Assembly (NCBI RefSeq): GCF_050624435.1 | Contig: NC_134536.1 | Coordinates: forward strand, 130,788,758 to 130,852,757 | DNA from: Tenrec ecaudatus | Taxonomy: Eukaryota > Chordata > Mammalia > Afrosoricida > Tenrecidae | Length of the DNA stretch: 64,000 nt | Direction: 5' to 3' | Part shown: positions 1-11,850 of the stretch, piece by piece | Layout: every line of letters begins with the position of its first letter | Position numbering within the stretch: position 1 is the first letter of the stretch | Translations under genes and position numbers: made by a program | The notes under the pieces: model-generated | What the model saw: the letters and a program-made list of their open reading frames with translations, nothing else | Told to the model about the DNA's origin: nothing | Database searches by the model: none

Positions 1-128
1 CATGCCACAGGAGAAAGATGAGACTTTCTACTCCCATAAAGTGTTGCAGTCTAAGGGACAGTTCTGCCCTGTCCTGTGGGGTGCGGATGAGTCGGGATCA
101 ACTCCATGGCAGTGAGTTTGGTTTTGAG
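1..128 (+). mobile_element. AfroSINE, cut by window edge
   Basis: Central block and tail only; ends at ATGGCAGTGAGTTTGGTTTT. Confidence 0.75.
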
Positions 129-780
129 TGTTGAGAAACCCACAAGGCAGTCCTTGACCCCCACCGCCACCCCCCCGCCCCCTCAGGGCCAACGCAGATG
201 ACTGCTCAGGTTGCTTACAACACACACGAAACCAACTGCTATGGAGTCGCTGGTGGCCTGTCCTGTGGCCAAGCAGACGTGGGCCTTTGGCTTTCAAGGG
301 TTTTACTTGGAAAGGAAGCAGATGCCAGGCTGTCTTCCATGGTGCCTTGGGGTGGGCTGACACCACCCACCTTCCAGCAAGTAGTCAGGCACGTAACCAT
401 CTGTACACCAAGACTCGTGGCAGGGGAGGGGTCCCGGGGCCGCTGCACCCTTGCAGGAAGGGCACTTTCTTTCCACTGCAGGAGGCTTTCCTCGTGGGAG
501 GCAACAGGAATCCAGCTTCTCTGATCACTTCAGCCCTAGGAGGGGCTGGGAGCTAGCCGGGGCTTCTCTCTCCAAGTCTCGGCACCACCGTTCTTACGGG
601 CATTGTTCCTCATTGCTCGATTTTACAGGCTCAGAGACTGAGGCTCAGAGAAGTGAAATGGCTTGACCCACACGAGACCAGAGCCCAGGAGCCCACCCCA
701 CCGCAGGGTTTCCCAGCCTGCACCACAGGCTGCCCCCAGGAGGAAGGCCTGTATGTTCACTGATGCTCTGTCTCCCACAG

Positions 781-871
781 ACCCCCTTGACCACCAGGAT
801 TCTGGGGATTTCTGGGTCCCCGAGGAGCCTGAGAGCTTTGAGGAGGCCCAAGTGGAGCACAGCATCTCCAG
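781..871 (+). CDS. TREM2: TREM2 stalk exon
   Basis: Acceptor is ctcccacag before 781 and donor is CCAG/gtacgg. It enters in phase 1 and leaves in phase 2. It encodes an acidic juxtamembrane stalk and the conserved VEHSIS cleavage region. Confidence 0.92.
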
Positions 872-1576
872 GTACGGTGACAGGTCTTCCTTAAGAGCCA
901 TGGTCAGACTTCCACCTGCCGGGGCCCAGGCTGGGGTGGAAGGCAGGACTCCCAGAGCCACAGATCCCAAGGGAAGGACAGCAGGAAAGCATCTGGCTAT
1001 GGTCTTGTCTTAAAACCCTTCCAACCAGCCAATTAGAAAAGTGAAAATACATTCATAAGCTAAAACCAAACTCACCGCTATTGAGTCAATTTCAACTCGA
1101 TAAAACTGAGTAGAATTGGCCCTTCGGGCTTCTGAGGCTGTAAATCTTTATAAGGGAGGAGAAAGCAAGGAGTGGTGGATGAGTCTGAAATGCTGACTCC
1201 TCAGTTAGCAGCCTGACGGATAACCAGCCACTCCACGAGGTCTCCCCAAACGCGTACATCCATGGTAGCTTGTACATAGCTGCTGCCCTAGGGCATCTTC
1301 TGCCTTTCCCAGGCAGTCCCTCCCCGCCCCACCAAAAAAAAAACAAACTTAAAGGCAATGACAGTGTTAGGATCATGCACAGCAGGGACTCCAGGACCCT
1401 GCTCTGGGAGAAAAATGAGGCCTCTGCTCCTGTAAAGATTTCCAGTCTCGGAAACCCAACGGGGCCTTTGTACTGTGTCCAGCAGGGTTGCGGTGAGTCG
1501 GACTGGGCTCGATGGCAGTGAGTGAGGACTCTGTACCTTGGGCACGATGAGAATCCCTTCTGATTGGCCCATGACT

Positions 1577-1610
<34 letters not shown>

Positions 1611-2173
1611 CCATCAGGTCCAGCAGGAAAAAGCAGAGAGGCAAGGTTATGGGACAAATGCATTCAGCAAGATCGTGGCACCTCCATGGCTGGACTCAGG
1701 TCTGCTGAGCCCATGCTCCCCCAAGCCCCACAAAGCCCTGTTCACGACAGGTGCTTGGAGGAAAGCACTCTGAGCCCCAAGAAGCTCTTGGTCTCTCCCC
1801 AGTCCTCTCCCCAGTTCCCATCTGCACACCACCTCAGGGCCTCCCACCAACCTCCTTGCCTCTTCCAGAAGCCCCTCAGAAGAGGACTCTCGCTTCTCAC
1901 ACACCTTCAGCCTCCTCCTCCTGGCCTGCATCCTTCTCAGCAAGTTTCTGGTAGCTGGCATCCTCTGGGTTGCGGCCTGGCATGGGTGGAAGCTAAGGGC
2001 ATCCCCTGCCACTGTGCCCAACCATGAGCAGGATGCAGGGCAGCAGCTCCAAGCCCTGACAGGTGAGCTTTAGAGCATAGTGGGAGCTGGGTGGAGGGCC
2101 AGGCAGGTTGGCTAGATGGGACTAAGAGGATCATGGGAGGACCTGCTTCATTGCAGAGCAAGGAGACACCTGA
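781..2173 (+). CDS. TREM2: TREM2, last three coding exons (partial gene)
   Basis: TREM2 is a myeloid and microglial surface receptor that binds lipids and apolipoproteins and signals through DAP12/TYROBP. Coding exons seen are 781-871, 1869-2062 and 2157-2173 (stop TGA 2171-2173), all with AG/GT borders and matching phases (1, 2, 1). The first encodes the stalk ([12 protein letters not shown], then VEHSISR), which keeps the His-Ser pair where ADAM proteases cut human TREM2. The second encodes the transmembrane helix with the charged Lys (1942-1944) needed to pair with DAP12, then a short cytoplasmic tail. The third encodes only five residues ending in GDT, like the short human last exon ending in RDT. 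The signal-peptide and Ig V-set exons are not in the window. Identification is from remembered human TREM2 and from position next to TREML1. Confidence 0.92.
1062..1235 (-). mobile_element. AfroSINE, antisense
   Basis: Starts AAACCAAACTCACCGCTATT; lies in the TREM2 intron before the transmembrane exon. Confidence 0.75.
1376..1535 (+). mobile_element. AfroSINE, 5' truncated
   Basis: Shows GGGAGAAAAATGAGGC and GATGGCAGTGAGTGAGG; same TREM2 intron. Confidence 0.7.
1577..1608. repeat. (AC)n microsatellite
   Basis: About 15 AC units in a TREM2 intron; its minus-strand frames give artificial Val-Cys runs. Confidence 0.95.
1869..2062 (+). CDS. TREM2: TREM2 transmembrane and tail exon
   Basis: Acceptor is cctcttccag and donor is ACAG/gtgagc. 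The hydrophobic run [20 protein letters not shown] carries one central Lys, as expected for a DAP12-coupled receptor. The tail keeps the AAWHG start known from human TREM2, then diverges. Confidence 0.92.
2157..2173 (+). CDS. TREM2: TREM2 terminal coding exon
   Basis: Acceptor is ttcattgcag; the exon adds EQGDT and stops. The 3' UTR runs on to a polyadenylation signal at 2400-2405. The small size fits the human gene, whose last coding segment is also a few residues. Confidence 0.8.
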
Positions 2174-2399
2174 GAAGACGGGCCTCCGAGCAGAGAAGAG
2201 ACCCAGGAGATGTCCAGCCATGATCAACCCATCTGCACATTTGCCTGCTCGGCCACCAGGCTGCCTGGTTCTGCCCTCGCAAGAGGCCACTCCGCCCACA
2301 TTCTGCTTCCTCGGGCCCCTGGGATTGGGAGCTTCTTGGGGAGAGGCTTGTGGAGGGCATCCCTCCTCCCCTGGGCATTGGACATTAAACCCTCTCACA

Positions 2400-2405
2400 A
2401 ATAAA
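2400..2405 (+). promoter_or_regulatory. TREM2: TREM2 polyadenylation signal AATAAA
   Basis: Canonical hexamer 227 bases after the TREM2 stop, followed by a G/T-rich stretch. Terminal exon plus UTR would be about 2157-2425. Confidence 0.75.
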
Positions 2406-2984
2406 TGCTCGGGTGTCATGTCAATGGCATCGGTCTCTCCTGCTGGGGCTAGGGACATCGACTGGGGTGAGGCGAAGAGGAGGAGCTTGGCTCCTTGAGG
2501 TCCAACGCTGTTAGGACACCAAGTGCCCCCCAGATCCACAGGCATCTTCATTCTTCCCTCGTCTTCCTCTCCTACACTCCTCATGCCCCCCTCCCTCCCA
2601 TCAGCTTCCCCTGGCTCATCGCTGGCCTCCCTGCCCCACAGCTCCCCAGCCTGCCCTGCACCACTTCAGGCCCATCCAGCTCCCCAGCTGACTCATCTCC
2701 CCACTGTGCTGTTTGCTTCCTGTGGGGGTCCTGCAAGGATGTGAGTCATCCTGTGCCAGAGCTGGGCGCTATGGTCTGCTAGGGGTTGACTGACGCTCCC
2801 CCCTATGATGTGTCCCCTCCCCAATCCCAAGTGCGGGTGTCATTTTATTTGGAAGTAGATGATGAAGCCATATCAACGTAGACAGAAATGAAAACCTTCC
2901 CCGCCAGGGAGTCACTTCTGACTCACAGTGAACCTATAGGGCAGAGGAGAACTGCCCCTGGGGGGTTCTGAGGCAGCAATTCTG

Positions 2985-3215
2985 TTTAAGAACGTTTCAT
3001 TGGCACATGATCCACACATCATACAACTCAGCAATCGAATCCTATGGGGAAGAGTTGTACAATCATCGTGACCACCAACTTGAGGACGCTTCTCTTCTCC
3101 TTGTGCGCATTGTTGGTAGCTCTCCACCTCCGCTCACCCTCCCCTGCCATACCCCCAAGAAACCATTCATCCAGCTACTGTCTCTCGATTCACCGCTCCT
3201 GGACTGCATCTCAGG
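2985..3215 (-). mobile_element. Old L1 3' end fragment, antisense
   Basis: ACACATCATACAACTCAGCA, then GTACAATCATCGTGACCACC, as in old L1M 3' ends; a second example is at 9970. Confidence 0.5.
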
Positions 3216-3544
3216 GAAACCCTGGCGAACAGCAGCAGCAACAGGACAACGGAACTCACAGCCAGACAAAGGAAAACCTCAGTCGGAAGGAAAGTAGGAA
3301 ATATTGAAAGAGAGAACACGTTTTAAATTGGTTAGAAGGGAAATCAAATGATAAGGGATTAAGTGTTCGCCTGCCTGTATCCGCAATAACCCACTTCTCA
3401 AAGCACTCGGCATGGGAACGAGGCTTCGCACATGCTTGCTTGCTTTACGGTCACAGGGGATCCGTGGGAGGTTGGATCCATGTGTTTTCCCCCTTCATTT
3501 TATTTTACACTAAAACAACTTTTAATTAGGTCAAAAGGGAGGTC

Positions 3545-3748
3545 AAATGAGCCCTGGTTGGGTAGTGGTTATTGCTGGGCTGTGACCCCAAAGGTCCGTA
3601 GTTTGAAACCACTAGGCGTTCTTTGGGAGAAAGGCGGGGCTTTCTACTTGTGTAAACAATTGGTCTCTGAAACTCACAGGGAGAAGTTCTACCCTGTCCT
3701 ATAGGGTTGCCCAGAGTCAGAATCGACTTGAGGACAGTGGGTGCTTGA
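3545..3748 (+). mobile_element. AfroSINE, near full length
   Basis: Head GAGCCCTGGTTGGGTAGTGG to tail AGAATCGACTTGAGGACAG. Confidence 0.8.
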
Positions 3749-4755
3749 ATGGTAGCTGTCATAATTGACTGTACAATGCGCTGTCTGATAACAAGGTCAC
3801 TCACATCCCTTGACTTTGGTCAGGGGGAATTCACCTAAGCCTGAATCCATGTGTGGACACTGCCAATGGATTGGGGGCGTCCCCTGTCATCCATGGCCTT
3901 TTGCAAACCAGGTGTTCACAATTTAAGCTCTGATACCACTCCCTCCTTCAAATGTGGACTACATTACTTAACAATCCTTAGACCACACAGGCTAGTGTGT
4001 GCTTCCTCCCTATGGACGCCTCGTTTAGATGGCTACTTGTTTGGCGATAAGCCGTTAAGACACTATTCTTTCTTACAGTCGGGCACCATCTAGTTTCTTC
4101 ACCACACATTGCTTTACCATCCAGATTTTCAGTCATCTCTTCATGAGGTTGGGCATCAAGCAGGGCCATCAGATAAGAACTAATTGTTCTTAGAGTGGGG
4201 CTAGAATTAAGTGCAAGCCCCCAAATCCACTCATTGATCTATGGTTTATATATGTCTCTGATTCACCTTGCAGATACCATTGCCATTTTATGTTAGAGAA
4301 CATTATCAATCATCTCCAAAGCATACAGTAATTCTATTGATAGTGGCATTAATTTAGCCAATGGTATAGGATTTAAAACACAGTTGATTAAAGGAAATTA
4401 AACAAGTGTAGGCTGGCAACGAATTGTAACACACGAATTGTTGACTTGTACAGACTAAACTCTTCAGTGATTGGATACTATTTACCCAAACAATGGGGGT
4501 TGGTGATAGGGCAAAACTTTCAATAATATTCATTGATATTGGCAGAACCCTATCTACCAGATTAATACATGTCTTAATAAAGCAAGGAGGGCATTAAAAT
4601 GGTAAGTACTGGGTAGTCCTGGCCCACCATTCATTGGGCACCCGGAAGGCAAGAGATCGGAACCAAAGTCCAACAACTGGCAGTTCTATGCCCTTTGGGT
4701 AGTAGTCATCTGCGTCTTCTCCCACGAGAGGTTCAGCCTGAAGTCCAAGGGCATA

Positions 4756-4876
4756 CCGTAACTCTGTGCAGGAGGAGGAAGCCTCTTCTTGCTCCTGCAG
4801 AGCCGCTGGTGATTTTGAAATGCTGACCTTCCGGTTAGCAGCACAACATGTAACCCATTATGACACGGGAACTCCT
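4756..4876 (-). mobile_element. AfroSINE head half, antisense
   Basis: Contains GCCGCTGGTGATTTTGAAAT and CGGTTAGCAGCACAACATGT. Confidence 0.65.
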
Positions 4877-5004
4877 TCCTGTGAAGTCTACCAATCCAAC
4901 TTTCATTTGGCATCCAAGGACACCTATCCCTCGAGCTCAATCTGACTCAATTCCTGCTTAATTTGCTCAGCTGGGAGTTTTTGAGCATCTAAAACGGGGG
5001 CAAA

Positions 5005-5190
5005 GAAACTCTGTGGCCCAGTGATGAAAGCACTCGACTGCTAACCAAAAGGTTGGTAGTTCTAACTCACCAGCCATCCTTCAGGAGAGAGCTGTGTCCG
5101 TTGCTTCCGCAGAGGTGTCTGGTCTTGCAAACCTTATGGAGTTACCCTCCTCTGTCCTATAGATACCCGGATGGACTTGATTGCTGTTGT
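5005..5190 (+). mobile_element. AfroSINE, diverged
   Basis: GACTGCTAACCAAAAGGTTG head; tail CTGTCCTATAGATACCCGGA. Confidence 0.65.
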
Positions 5191-5402
5191 TTTTAGCCGT
5201 GGGGCAGGTACTATTATGGGCGCTGGACATGTAGCCATGAACAAAACAGGCCAAGAGTTCTGCTAACGTAGAGATCACCATCTTGCGGCATGGGGCGGGG
5301 GCTGAGGCTGAGTGCAGGCCACAGAGTTTGAAGGAGTAGGCAGGTGGTGTGTCAGTGGGCAAGGCTGGCTGCGGGATGCTGGCAGTACAGAGGGGCATTC
5401 TG

Positions 5403-5618
5403 GGGAGGAGCCCCAGTGGTGGAGTGGTTATGTGTGTTGGACTGCCATCTGCAAAGCTGATGGTATGAAACCACCAGCAGCACCGAGGGAGAAAGATGGG
5501 GCTTTCTACTCCCATAAACAGTTCCACTCTTGGAAACTCACAGGGGCGGTCCCACCCTGTCCACTAGGGTTGTGATGCGTCAGTCCTGACTTGATGGCAA
5601 TGAGTTTGATTTTGGTGT
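5403..5618 (+). mobile_element. AfroSINE, full length
   Basis: Head GAGCCCCAGTGGTGGAGTGG, GGGAGAAAGATGGGGCTTTC core, tail ending GATGGCAATGAGTTTGATTT. Confidence 0.8.
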
Positions 5619-6142
5619 GAGAATACTGGGCGGAAAACTTGGCAGCTGTCAACCATGAAGCCTCAATGGTTCACTGAAAAGTGGGGGGCTGGAGCCCACC
5701 CAGAGCACCTCGGAAGAAAGCCCTGGTGGTCTGGGCTTCTATGGTGCCCTAGTCTTGACAACCCCATGGGGCAGTTCTGCTCTGAACCCCCGGGGCCAAC
5801 AACAAGCATGAGGCAAGTGCAGTGGTCGGCAGGGGTCAGAAGGTGCCCTTTGAGTGCTGCTTGCAGGAGGTGGGGGTGAGCCATGAGGGTGGGGAGGTGA
5901 GCAGGTGGGTGTCTGGGGCAGAGGTGACAGCGAGGGACGCTCCTAGCTACTCGTCTCCCCACTCCATACATCCACCTCAACCCTGAGCCAAGAGCGAGGC
6001 GGACAGGGGCCGACTCCTGCCCGCTGAGAACCTGGCCCACAGCCTGCTGCAGGGGAGGGGCGGAACCCAGTGGGAGAGTCACCTTGTGGCTGCTTTGCCA
6101 CCAGTCTGGGCTTGGACATCGGCGTTTTGAATCCTTGGGACT

Positions 6143-6312
6143 AAAGCAAAAACCAAACTCACTGCCACCAAGTTGCTTCTGACTGATAGTGACAAAGGAG
6201 AGCCACCCCTGTGCGTCTCTGAGCCTGTCACTTCCTTCTGGAACCGGAGAGCCTCTGCTCTCTCCGGAGGAACAGCCGGGGGATTCAAACTGATGCCACC
6301 AAGACACCCTAA
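6143..6312 (-). mobile_element. AfroSINE, antisense
   Basis: Starts AAAACCAAACTCACTGCCAC; head half degraded. Confidence 0.7.
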
Positions 6313-6637
6313 TGGAGCCCGCTGGCTCCAACCTCTTTCACTCAGTGGCTGTGTGGTCCTGGCCCCCTTCCACCCCCACTTGGGCTGCCCCACTGGGCCT
6401 GCCTGGAGCTCCCTGGCTCAGGGACAATCTGCTTCCCCCGGCCTCCCTGACTGTGCGGCAAGAAAAGAGTCCTCACTGAGTGCCATCAAGTCCCTCGGAC
6501 CTGAGGCGAAGTCTAAGCACCCGCCTGAACCAAGTCACCCCCACCACCTGCTGCCGACTTCAGGGGTACGAATGCTGATGAAACGGCCAAGGTGGCTCCC
6601 CAGCCTTGAACCCGCTGCTGCCAACAGCTCTAGCCCT

Positions 6638-6724
6638 TCCTGGGGTTCCGTGACCCCGGGAGTCGCTAGGAGTGGGTGGGGGGGGTCTGGTCCCAAAGGC
6701 CCCCGGGGTCACGGAACCCCAGGA
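6638..6724. repeat. Perfect 23-bp inverted repeat with 41-base loop
   Basis: Arm 6638-6660 (contains GGGGTTCCGTGACCCC) is the exact reverse complement of 6702-6724 (contains GGGGTCACGGAACCCC). The loop 6661-6701 has an eleven-base G/T run. It lies between TREM2 and TREML1, outside any recognised repeat. Confidence 0.9.
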
Positions 6725-7202
6725 TGATCGGGGTGCGTGGGTGTCAATCACAGATGATGTGAGATCCTAGCTTTGCTGCCAGTGTGGAGCAGGTCTCCTT
6801 TACTGCGCATGCGCCACCTGGGAGGGCAGCCGTGTGCCGGCGGGAAAACTGTCTTCCAGACTTGTGTCTTAACCTGAGTACCACCCACTGCTGCGGGCCT
6901 AGGACAGAGGGGGCCGGGAGAACGAGTCCTGGCCGTGTGGCTGGGCAGCAGATATGGGACGGAAACCCACCCACGTTGCTGGAGTCCCTGGGTGGCTAGA
7001 GCTCCGAAGTGACCAGCCAAAAGGTTGGCAGAGGGGACCCACCCTGTGGTGCCTCGGGGAACAAGCCTGACGACCTGTTTCTGAAAGGCTCAGGACCTGA
7101 AAACCCCCCAATCCTGGGGAGCCCCTCAGTTCCAGACAACCTGGATGGTTGGCCACTCCATCAATCACAGCCCCCCCCTTCCCCCCCCCCCCTTTGCCCT
7201 TA

Positions 7203-7412
7203 GCCCAACAGCCAGATCCCACTGCCATCGAGTCGATTCTGACTCACTGAAACCCTACAGGACAGAAGATGACTGCCCGCTGGGGTCTCTGAGACTGTCC
7301 ATCTTTACGGGAGCACACAGCCTCATGTGTCTCCCTCAGAGCAGCTGGTGGGTTTGAACCACTGACCTTGGAGAGAGCAGCTCCATGCCTAACCCACAGT
7401 GTCACCCGGACT
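7203..7412 (-). mobile_element. AfroSINE, antisense
   Basis: CACTGCCATCGAGTCGATTC through CAGCTGGTGGGTTTGAACC. Confidence 0.8.
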
Positions 7413-8011
7413 GTCACATACTACTGGTTTCGTCAGAGAGGGAGGGGGCGGGGAGGCAAAAGCAGGCAGGGACAGCTTTCTCAGCGTCTTCTCCCAAGAC
7501 TTGGATTCCCTGGGGGGAGAGGGGGCAGTAAAAGCAGTTAACTGTGCTCAGCCGGTAAGGCCTGGAGTTCTGCTTCGGAACGCCAGGTTGCTGGGTCCTC
7601 GCTGGAGCCCAGGCCACCATGAGCTGTCATCAACTCAATGGCCGAGGCAACTGTTCCTTGTCTCACCTTCCATGCCAGGCGATTTGCCTTCCAGTCCACT
7701 CCGCCAGCCCCACTGTGGTTCTCTTTTCTGGACCCTTCGTTCTACAGGCAGCTCCACCTCTCGGCACCCCCCCCCCCCCAGCCGTCTTCTTGGCTGTGTC
7801 TGCAATCTCACTCTGCACTGACTGCTGACACAAGGTGTCATGAGTTCTACTTGGCCCTTTGCCCAGCAGGCCTGGTTGGCTGCACAGTGACGTCACTTCC
7901 TCTCCTCAGTCACCCAGGGGAGCGTGGGCAGCCCACAGGCAGAGGTCCCACAGCACTGTCTGCATTCCAGGCACACCACGATGCTGCCAACCCCTCCCCC
8001 GCCCCCACCAA

Positions 8012-8206
8012 TCTGGTAGTGTAGTGGTGACGCACTGGGCTGCTGACCACAAGGCCATCGGTTCGAAATCACTAGCTACTCTGTGGGAGAAAGATGGGGC
8101 TTTCTACTCTCCTAAGGAGTGACATCTCAGAAACCCACAGGGGGTTCTACCCTGTCCTGGAGGGTTACTGGGGTGGGAGTTGACTCGTTGGCCGTGAGGA
8201 GAAGTC
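8012..8206 (+). mobile_element. AfroSINE, near full length
   Basis: CGCACTGGGCTGCTGACCAC head, GGTTCGAAATC B-box-like motif, GGGAGAAAGATGGGG core. Confidence 0.8.
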
Positions 8207-9356
8207 TGAATAGGCCTAGGTGTGGAGCACGTGGACCGGGCACCCACCAGACTCACCCACCGATGGAGGGCCCTGCCTCTAGGTGCCAGGCTCACAGCGA
8301 CATCCCCACATGGGCTCCAGACAGGGTGGACTCTTTCTCACCCCTTGTCACTGTGTCCATTCTGATGTGCGGTGGCCCCATGGGTGTCTACGCAGAACTG
8401 TGCTGCGTCGCGGTGCGGGGCTGGCTTTTCGTAATTGGGTTACCAGGCCTTTCTTTGGCGGCACTGCTGGGTAGTCTCAAACCTCCACACTTTTCTGTGA
8501 ACCAACGTGTACAAGAACCCTTTGCATGCCCAGCTGCCTCCATGTGTCCTTGGCCTTGTGGTGACAGTCCCAGAATGTCAAGCTCTTCTGTGTCCTCAAC
8601 CCAATTTATAATTAAGATGGAGGTGCACACACATCTGGCTCCACAAGGCAGCACATGCATCCACCTGCTCACCCTCCTGAGCGGGATTCCAGACCCCCCG
8701 CTCCCTAGTCTTCGTGCAGCTGGAGAGAGGCCATGCAGTCAGCTGGCCCAGTCAGGACCCCCAAGACGTGACTTGGGAGCCAGTGACACAGAGGGCAGCC
8801 GGGTAGCTGGGCCTCACTAATGAGAGGACGTGACAGCGGCCTGCTCCATCCGTCCCTCCTTACTTTCCAGAGCTGGATCTCTGGCCTCTCCCCTGGGGGT
8901 TCTGTGGGAGGTCCAAGATCTTTCCACAGGCTGGCTCCTGCTGAGGTCGATTCTAAGAACTCCAACAGATAAGCAGAGTCATCTGGAGATTCTGAGTTAA
9001 AAGTTCTCCCCACACCCGAACATGCACATGGACACATCCCACCAGGAATTATTCCTGCTGTCCTGCCTACCCCGTGGCTCTCTGTCCCCTGGGCCCATGG
9101 CAGACTGGGGACAAAAGCAGAAGGCTGATCCATTGTGAGCGAGTGAAAGGAGCAGTACCGGGAGCGGCAAGCCGGAGGAGAGAACTCGGGGAGGTGGAGT
9201 GGGACAGAATGGGGCGTGGGGTGTGGGTGGGCGTCGATCAAGTGGTTTGAAAGGTGGAATGCCAAGTTGATGCGCTGCGATGTAAACTTCCCTCCTAATT
9301 CACAATGAAAAGTTCATTGATAAAAAGAAAGAGATGTGGTGAGTATTCACAGTATA
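8207..9356. other. Intergenic, nothing recognised
   Basis: Between TREM2 and TREML1. Open frames of up to 233 codons on both strands lack family similarity or splice structure. The stretch at 9130-9330 resembles 28255-28420 loosely. Confidence 0.5.
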
Positions 9357-9556
9357 CTTATTCGTGGGTTACACATTGGGCTGGCAACCACAAGGTCATC
9401 AGTTCGAGACCACCAGCTGCTCTTTGGGGAGGGAAATGAGGCTTTCTACTATGGTGGAGACTTACAGTCTCAGAAATCCTCCGGCAATTCTACTCTGTCC
9501 TATATTGTGACGATGCGTGGCAATCGACTCGATGGCAGTGAGGTTGGTTTAGATGA
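9357..9556 (+). mobile_element. AfroSINE
   Basis: GGGCTGGCAACCACAAGGTC head; ends AATCGACTCGATGGCAGTGA. Confidence 0.8.
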
Positions 9557-9582
9557 ACGAAGTAAGCAAGGCATGCTGATGG

Positions 9583-9762
9583 TTCAGGTAGGTGAGGGTT
9601 AGGCTGCTAACCAAGTGGCCAGCAGTTCAAGCCCACCAACCTATCAAAGGGGGAAAGCTACGGCGATTTGCTCCCCTAAAGATTCACAGTATCACAACCA
9701 AGGGGGAAATTCTGGTCTGCCCTATAGGCTCGCCATGAGTCGAGACGGATTGGTGGTGGGGC
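9583..9762 (+). mobile_element. AfroSINE, in tandem with the previous copy
   Basis: AGGCTGCTAACCAAGTGGCC head; tail CGCCATGAGTCGAGACGGAT. Confidence 0.7.
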
Positions 9763-9969
9763 ATGAAGGGGGTCTCCAGGTAAGTCTGTGTTTCTCCAGC
9801 AGGCTCTTGCCGACATGGTGTGTTATTTCAAGGTCTTCCCAGTCACTCGTGAAACATGGCATTTCAGTGTAGTTTCAATCTACCGTTCCCTGCCTCTGCC
9901 TCTGTCGGGGAGCTATGCATACAGTTGATGCCTGAACGACATGGGTGGAACTGTGTGGGTCCACTTAAA

Positions 9970-10215
9970 TGTGGGCTTTAAAGCTGTTTATTGGCATGTA
10001 ATTTACACAGCATAGAATCCAATGGTTGAATTCCATTAAAAAGAGTCGTATCATCATCACGACAATCCATTTGAGAATATCTTCTTCTTTCTCGTACTCA
10101 TTGCTATTAGCTCCCAATTTCCTCCGACCTCCCTGCCAGGCCCCCAAGAGTCCATTTGCTGTCTCTTCAGATTTACCTAACCTGGATTTCATATACAGAA
10201 GATAGCTGTGGATTT
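9970..10215 (-). mobile_element. Old L1 3' end fragment, antisense
   Basis: TTTATTGGCATGTAATTTAC, then CATCATCACGACAATCCATT; same family as 2985. Confidence 0.55.
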
Positions 10216-10549
10216 TAAAACAACAACAACAAAAACAGGTGATGCTAATCATCTCCCTGCGAGCAGCTCATCTTTCCAGCAAATTGTTGGGCTGAGGGGA
10301 GGGGAGGGGGAGATGGGCTTTTAAAAATCCTGAGGCTCAGGCCAATCTGATTGGAATCTCTTTGGGGTAGGAGCCAGGCATCAGCACCTTTGAAAGCCCC
10401 CCCGCCCCCCAACTACATTCCAAGAGAGTGGGCTCTGGGGTAAGGCCCTTGTATCTTTAGCTTCTTTGCCGGTGTCTTGGAGACCGACCGCCATGGGGCT
10501 TGGCACCCATGTTCCTCCATCTGTTCTGATGTTCCTGCTTCTTTTTGGT

Positions 10550-10758
10550 TGAGAGTCCTGGTGGCTTAGTGGGTTGTGCAGCAGGCTGCTAGCTGCAAGG
10601 TCAGTGGTTAGAAACCACCATCCTCTCTTCAGGAGGAGGCCGGCCTCTCTACTCCTAAAAAGAGTTACAGTCTCATCAACCCACAGGGGGCAGTTCTACC
10701 CTGTCCTATAGGGGTGCTCTGACTCAGAATTGACAGGATGGCAGTGAGTTTGGGGGGG
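10550..10758 (+). mobile_element. AfroSINE, full length
   Basis: GAGAGTCCTGGTGGCTTAGT head to GGATGGCAGTGAGTTTGGGG. Confidence 0.82.
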
Positions 10759-11539
10759 TTTGTTTGTTTGTTTATCTTTTGGATGAGATGTTAACACACT
10801 AATCCCGCCTCATTCAAAACACCATGGCAACCCGTGTCCAGATGGGATTGGAATCCCAGGCAGAGAGGTTACGATTTACGACACACGTTTTAGGGGGGAT
10901 CACAACTCCATCTGTTACTCGTGTATAAAATATCATAGGGAGAATGAACTAAGCAGGAGATGCTAGTTGAATCTGGGTGGAGGCGCTAGGAGGTTGGAGA
11001 GTGGAGGAGGTGGGGAAACGCCACTATGATGAACTCTTCATCTGTTTTGAATTTTGAATCAGGCCAATGTATTACTATTAAACTCAATGAAAAGAGTGTG
11101 AGTTTGAAAGACAAAAATCGAGTGCTATTTCAAGGCCTAGGACAGGGTAGTGGGGATTATGAGTAGATATGATGATGATGTCGCCTCTGTATTAGAGTTT
11201 AAATTCTGAGCACCCCTGCTTGAAGAAGGTTATGGGTGACAACGACAGCCCCAAAGCCATTTGTCAAGTCCGCACGGGGATTAAGCCTCCACTGAATTCC
11301 TCCTGATCATTAACCAACGATACGGATAATCTTGGCTTCCCACAGAGAGCCTTGGAAAGTAGACCACCCCTCTCCAGTCAGCCCAGGGAGGGACAGTCTA
11401 TCTTCGGGGCTTGCCTGGGTGTGTTCTTGATGGAGATCACTGTACTGGGACAGTCCAGGGGTCACATAGCCCTGAGTCATGCCCTATCAGTCTTTCCCAG
11501 ACTGCCTTGGCCAGGAGGCCCGGAACGAATCTTGTAAAC

Positions 11540-11850
11540 TCTCCTATCTAACAATGAACACGTCCCAAGTGTGGTCCCATTCCTGCTTGCTTCTGTCATC
11601 CCACCTGCCACTGTGATGTATTGATCTGCCACCAATCAGGCTTTGGTGGCTGTTCCCTTTGTTCTTTGCCTTATTTAACCAGAGCCGGTGAGTCCTTGCG
11701 CCGTGGCATGACCCTGTGCTCATGGCCTCCCTCAGCTGGGCGATGCATCTGTATCTGTGTGTTGCCTTTGCCCCTTGGTAAGACTTTAATAAATGTTCTC
11801 CCTGAATTATATTTGAGCTTCGGGGGTTTTGCTGGTCCCCCTGAAACACC
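11540..11850 (+). mobile_element. Possible retroviral LTR
   Basis: A TTATTTAACC box, then about 110 bases on CTTTAATAAATGTTCTCC, then TTGAGCTTCGGGGG. This promoter-to-polyA spacing suggests an LTR, but ends are not defined. Confidence 0.35.

Noticed and set aside
1092-1663. Minus-strand frames with Val-Cys repeats
   Set aside because: They are translations of the (AC)n microsatellite and a neighbouring AfroSINE.
5663-6331. A 222-codon minus-strand frame
   Set aside because: Spans SINE pieces and GC-rich intergenic DNA, with low-complexity composition and no recognisable domain.
8119-8820. A 233-codon plus-strand frame
   Set aside because: Begins inside an AfroSINE tail and has no family similarity or conserved motif.
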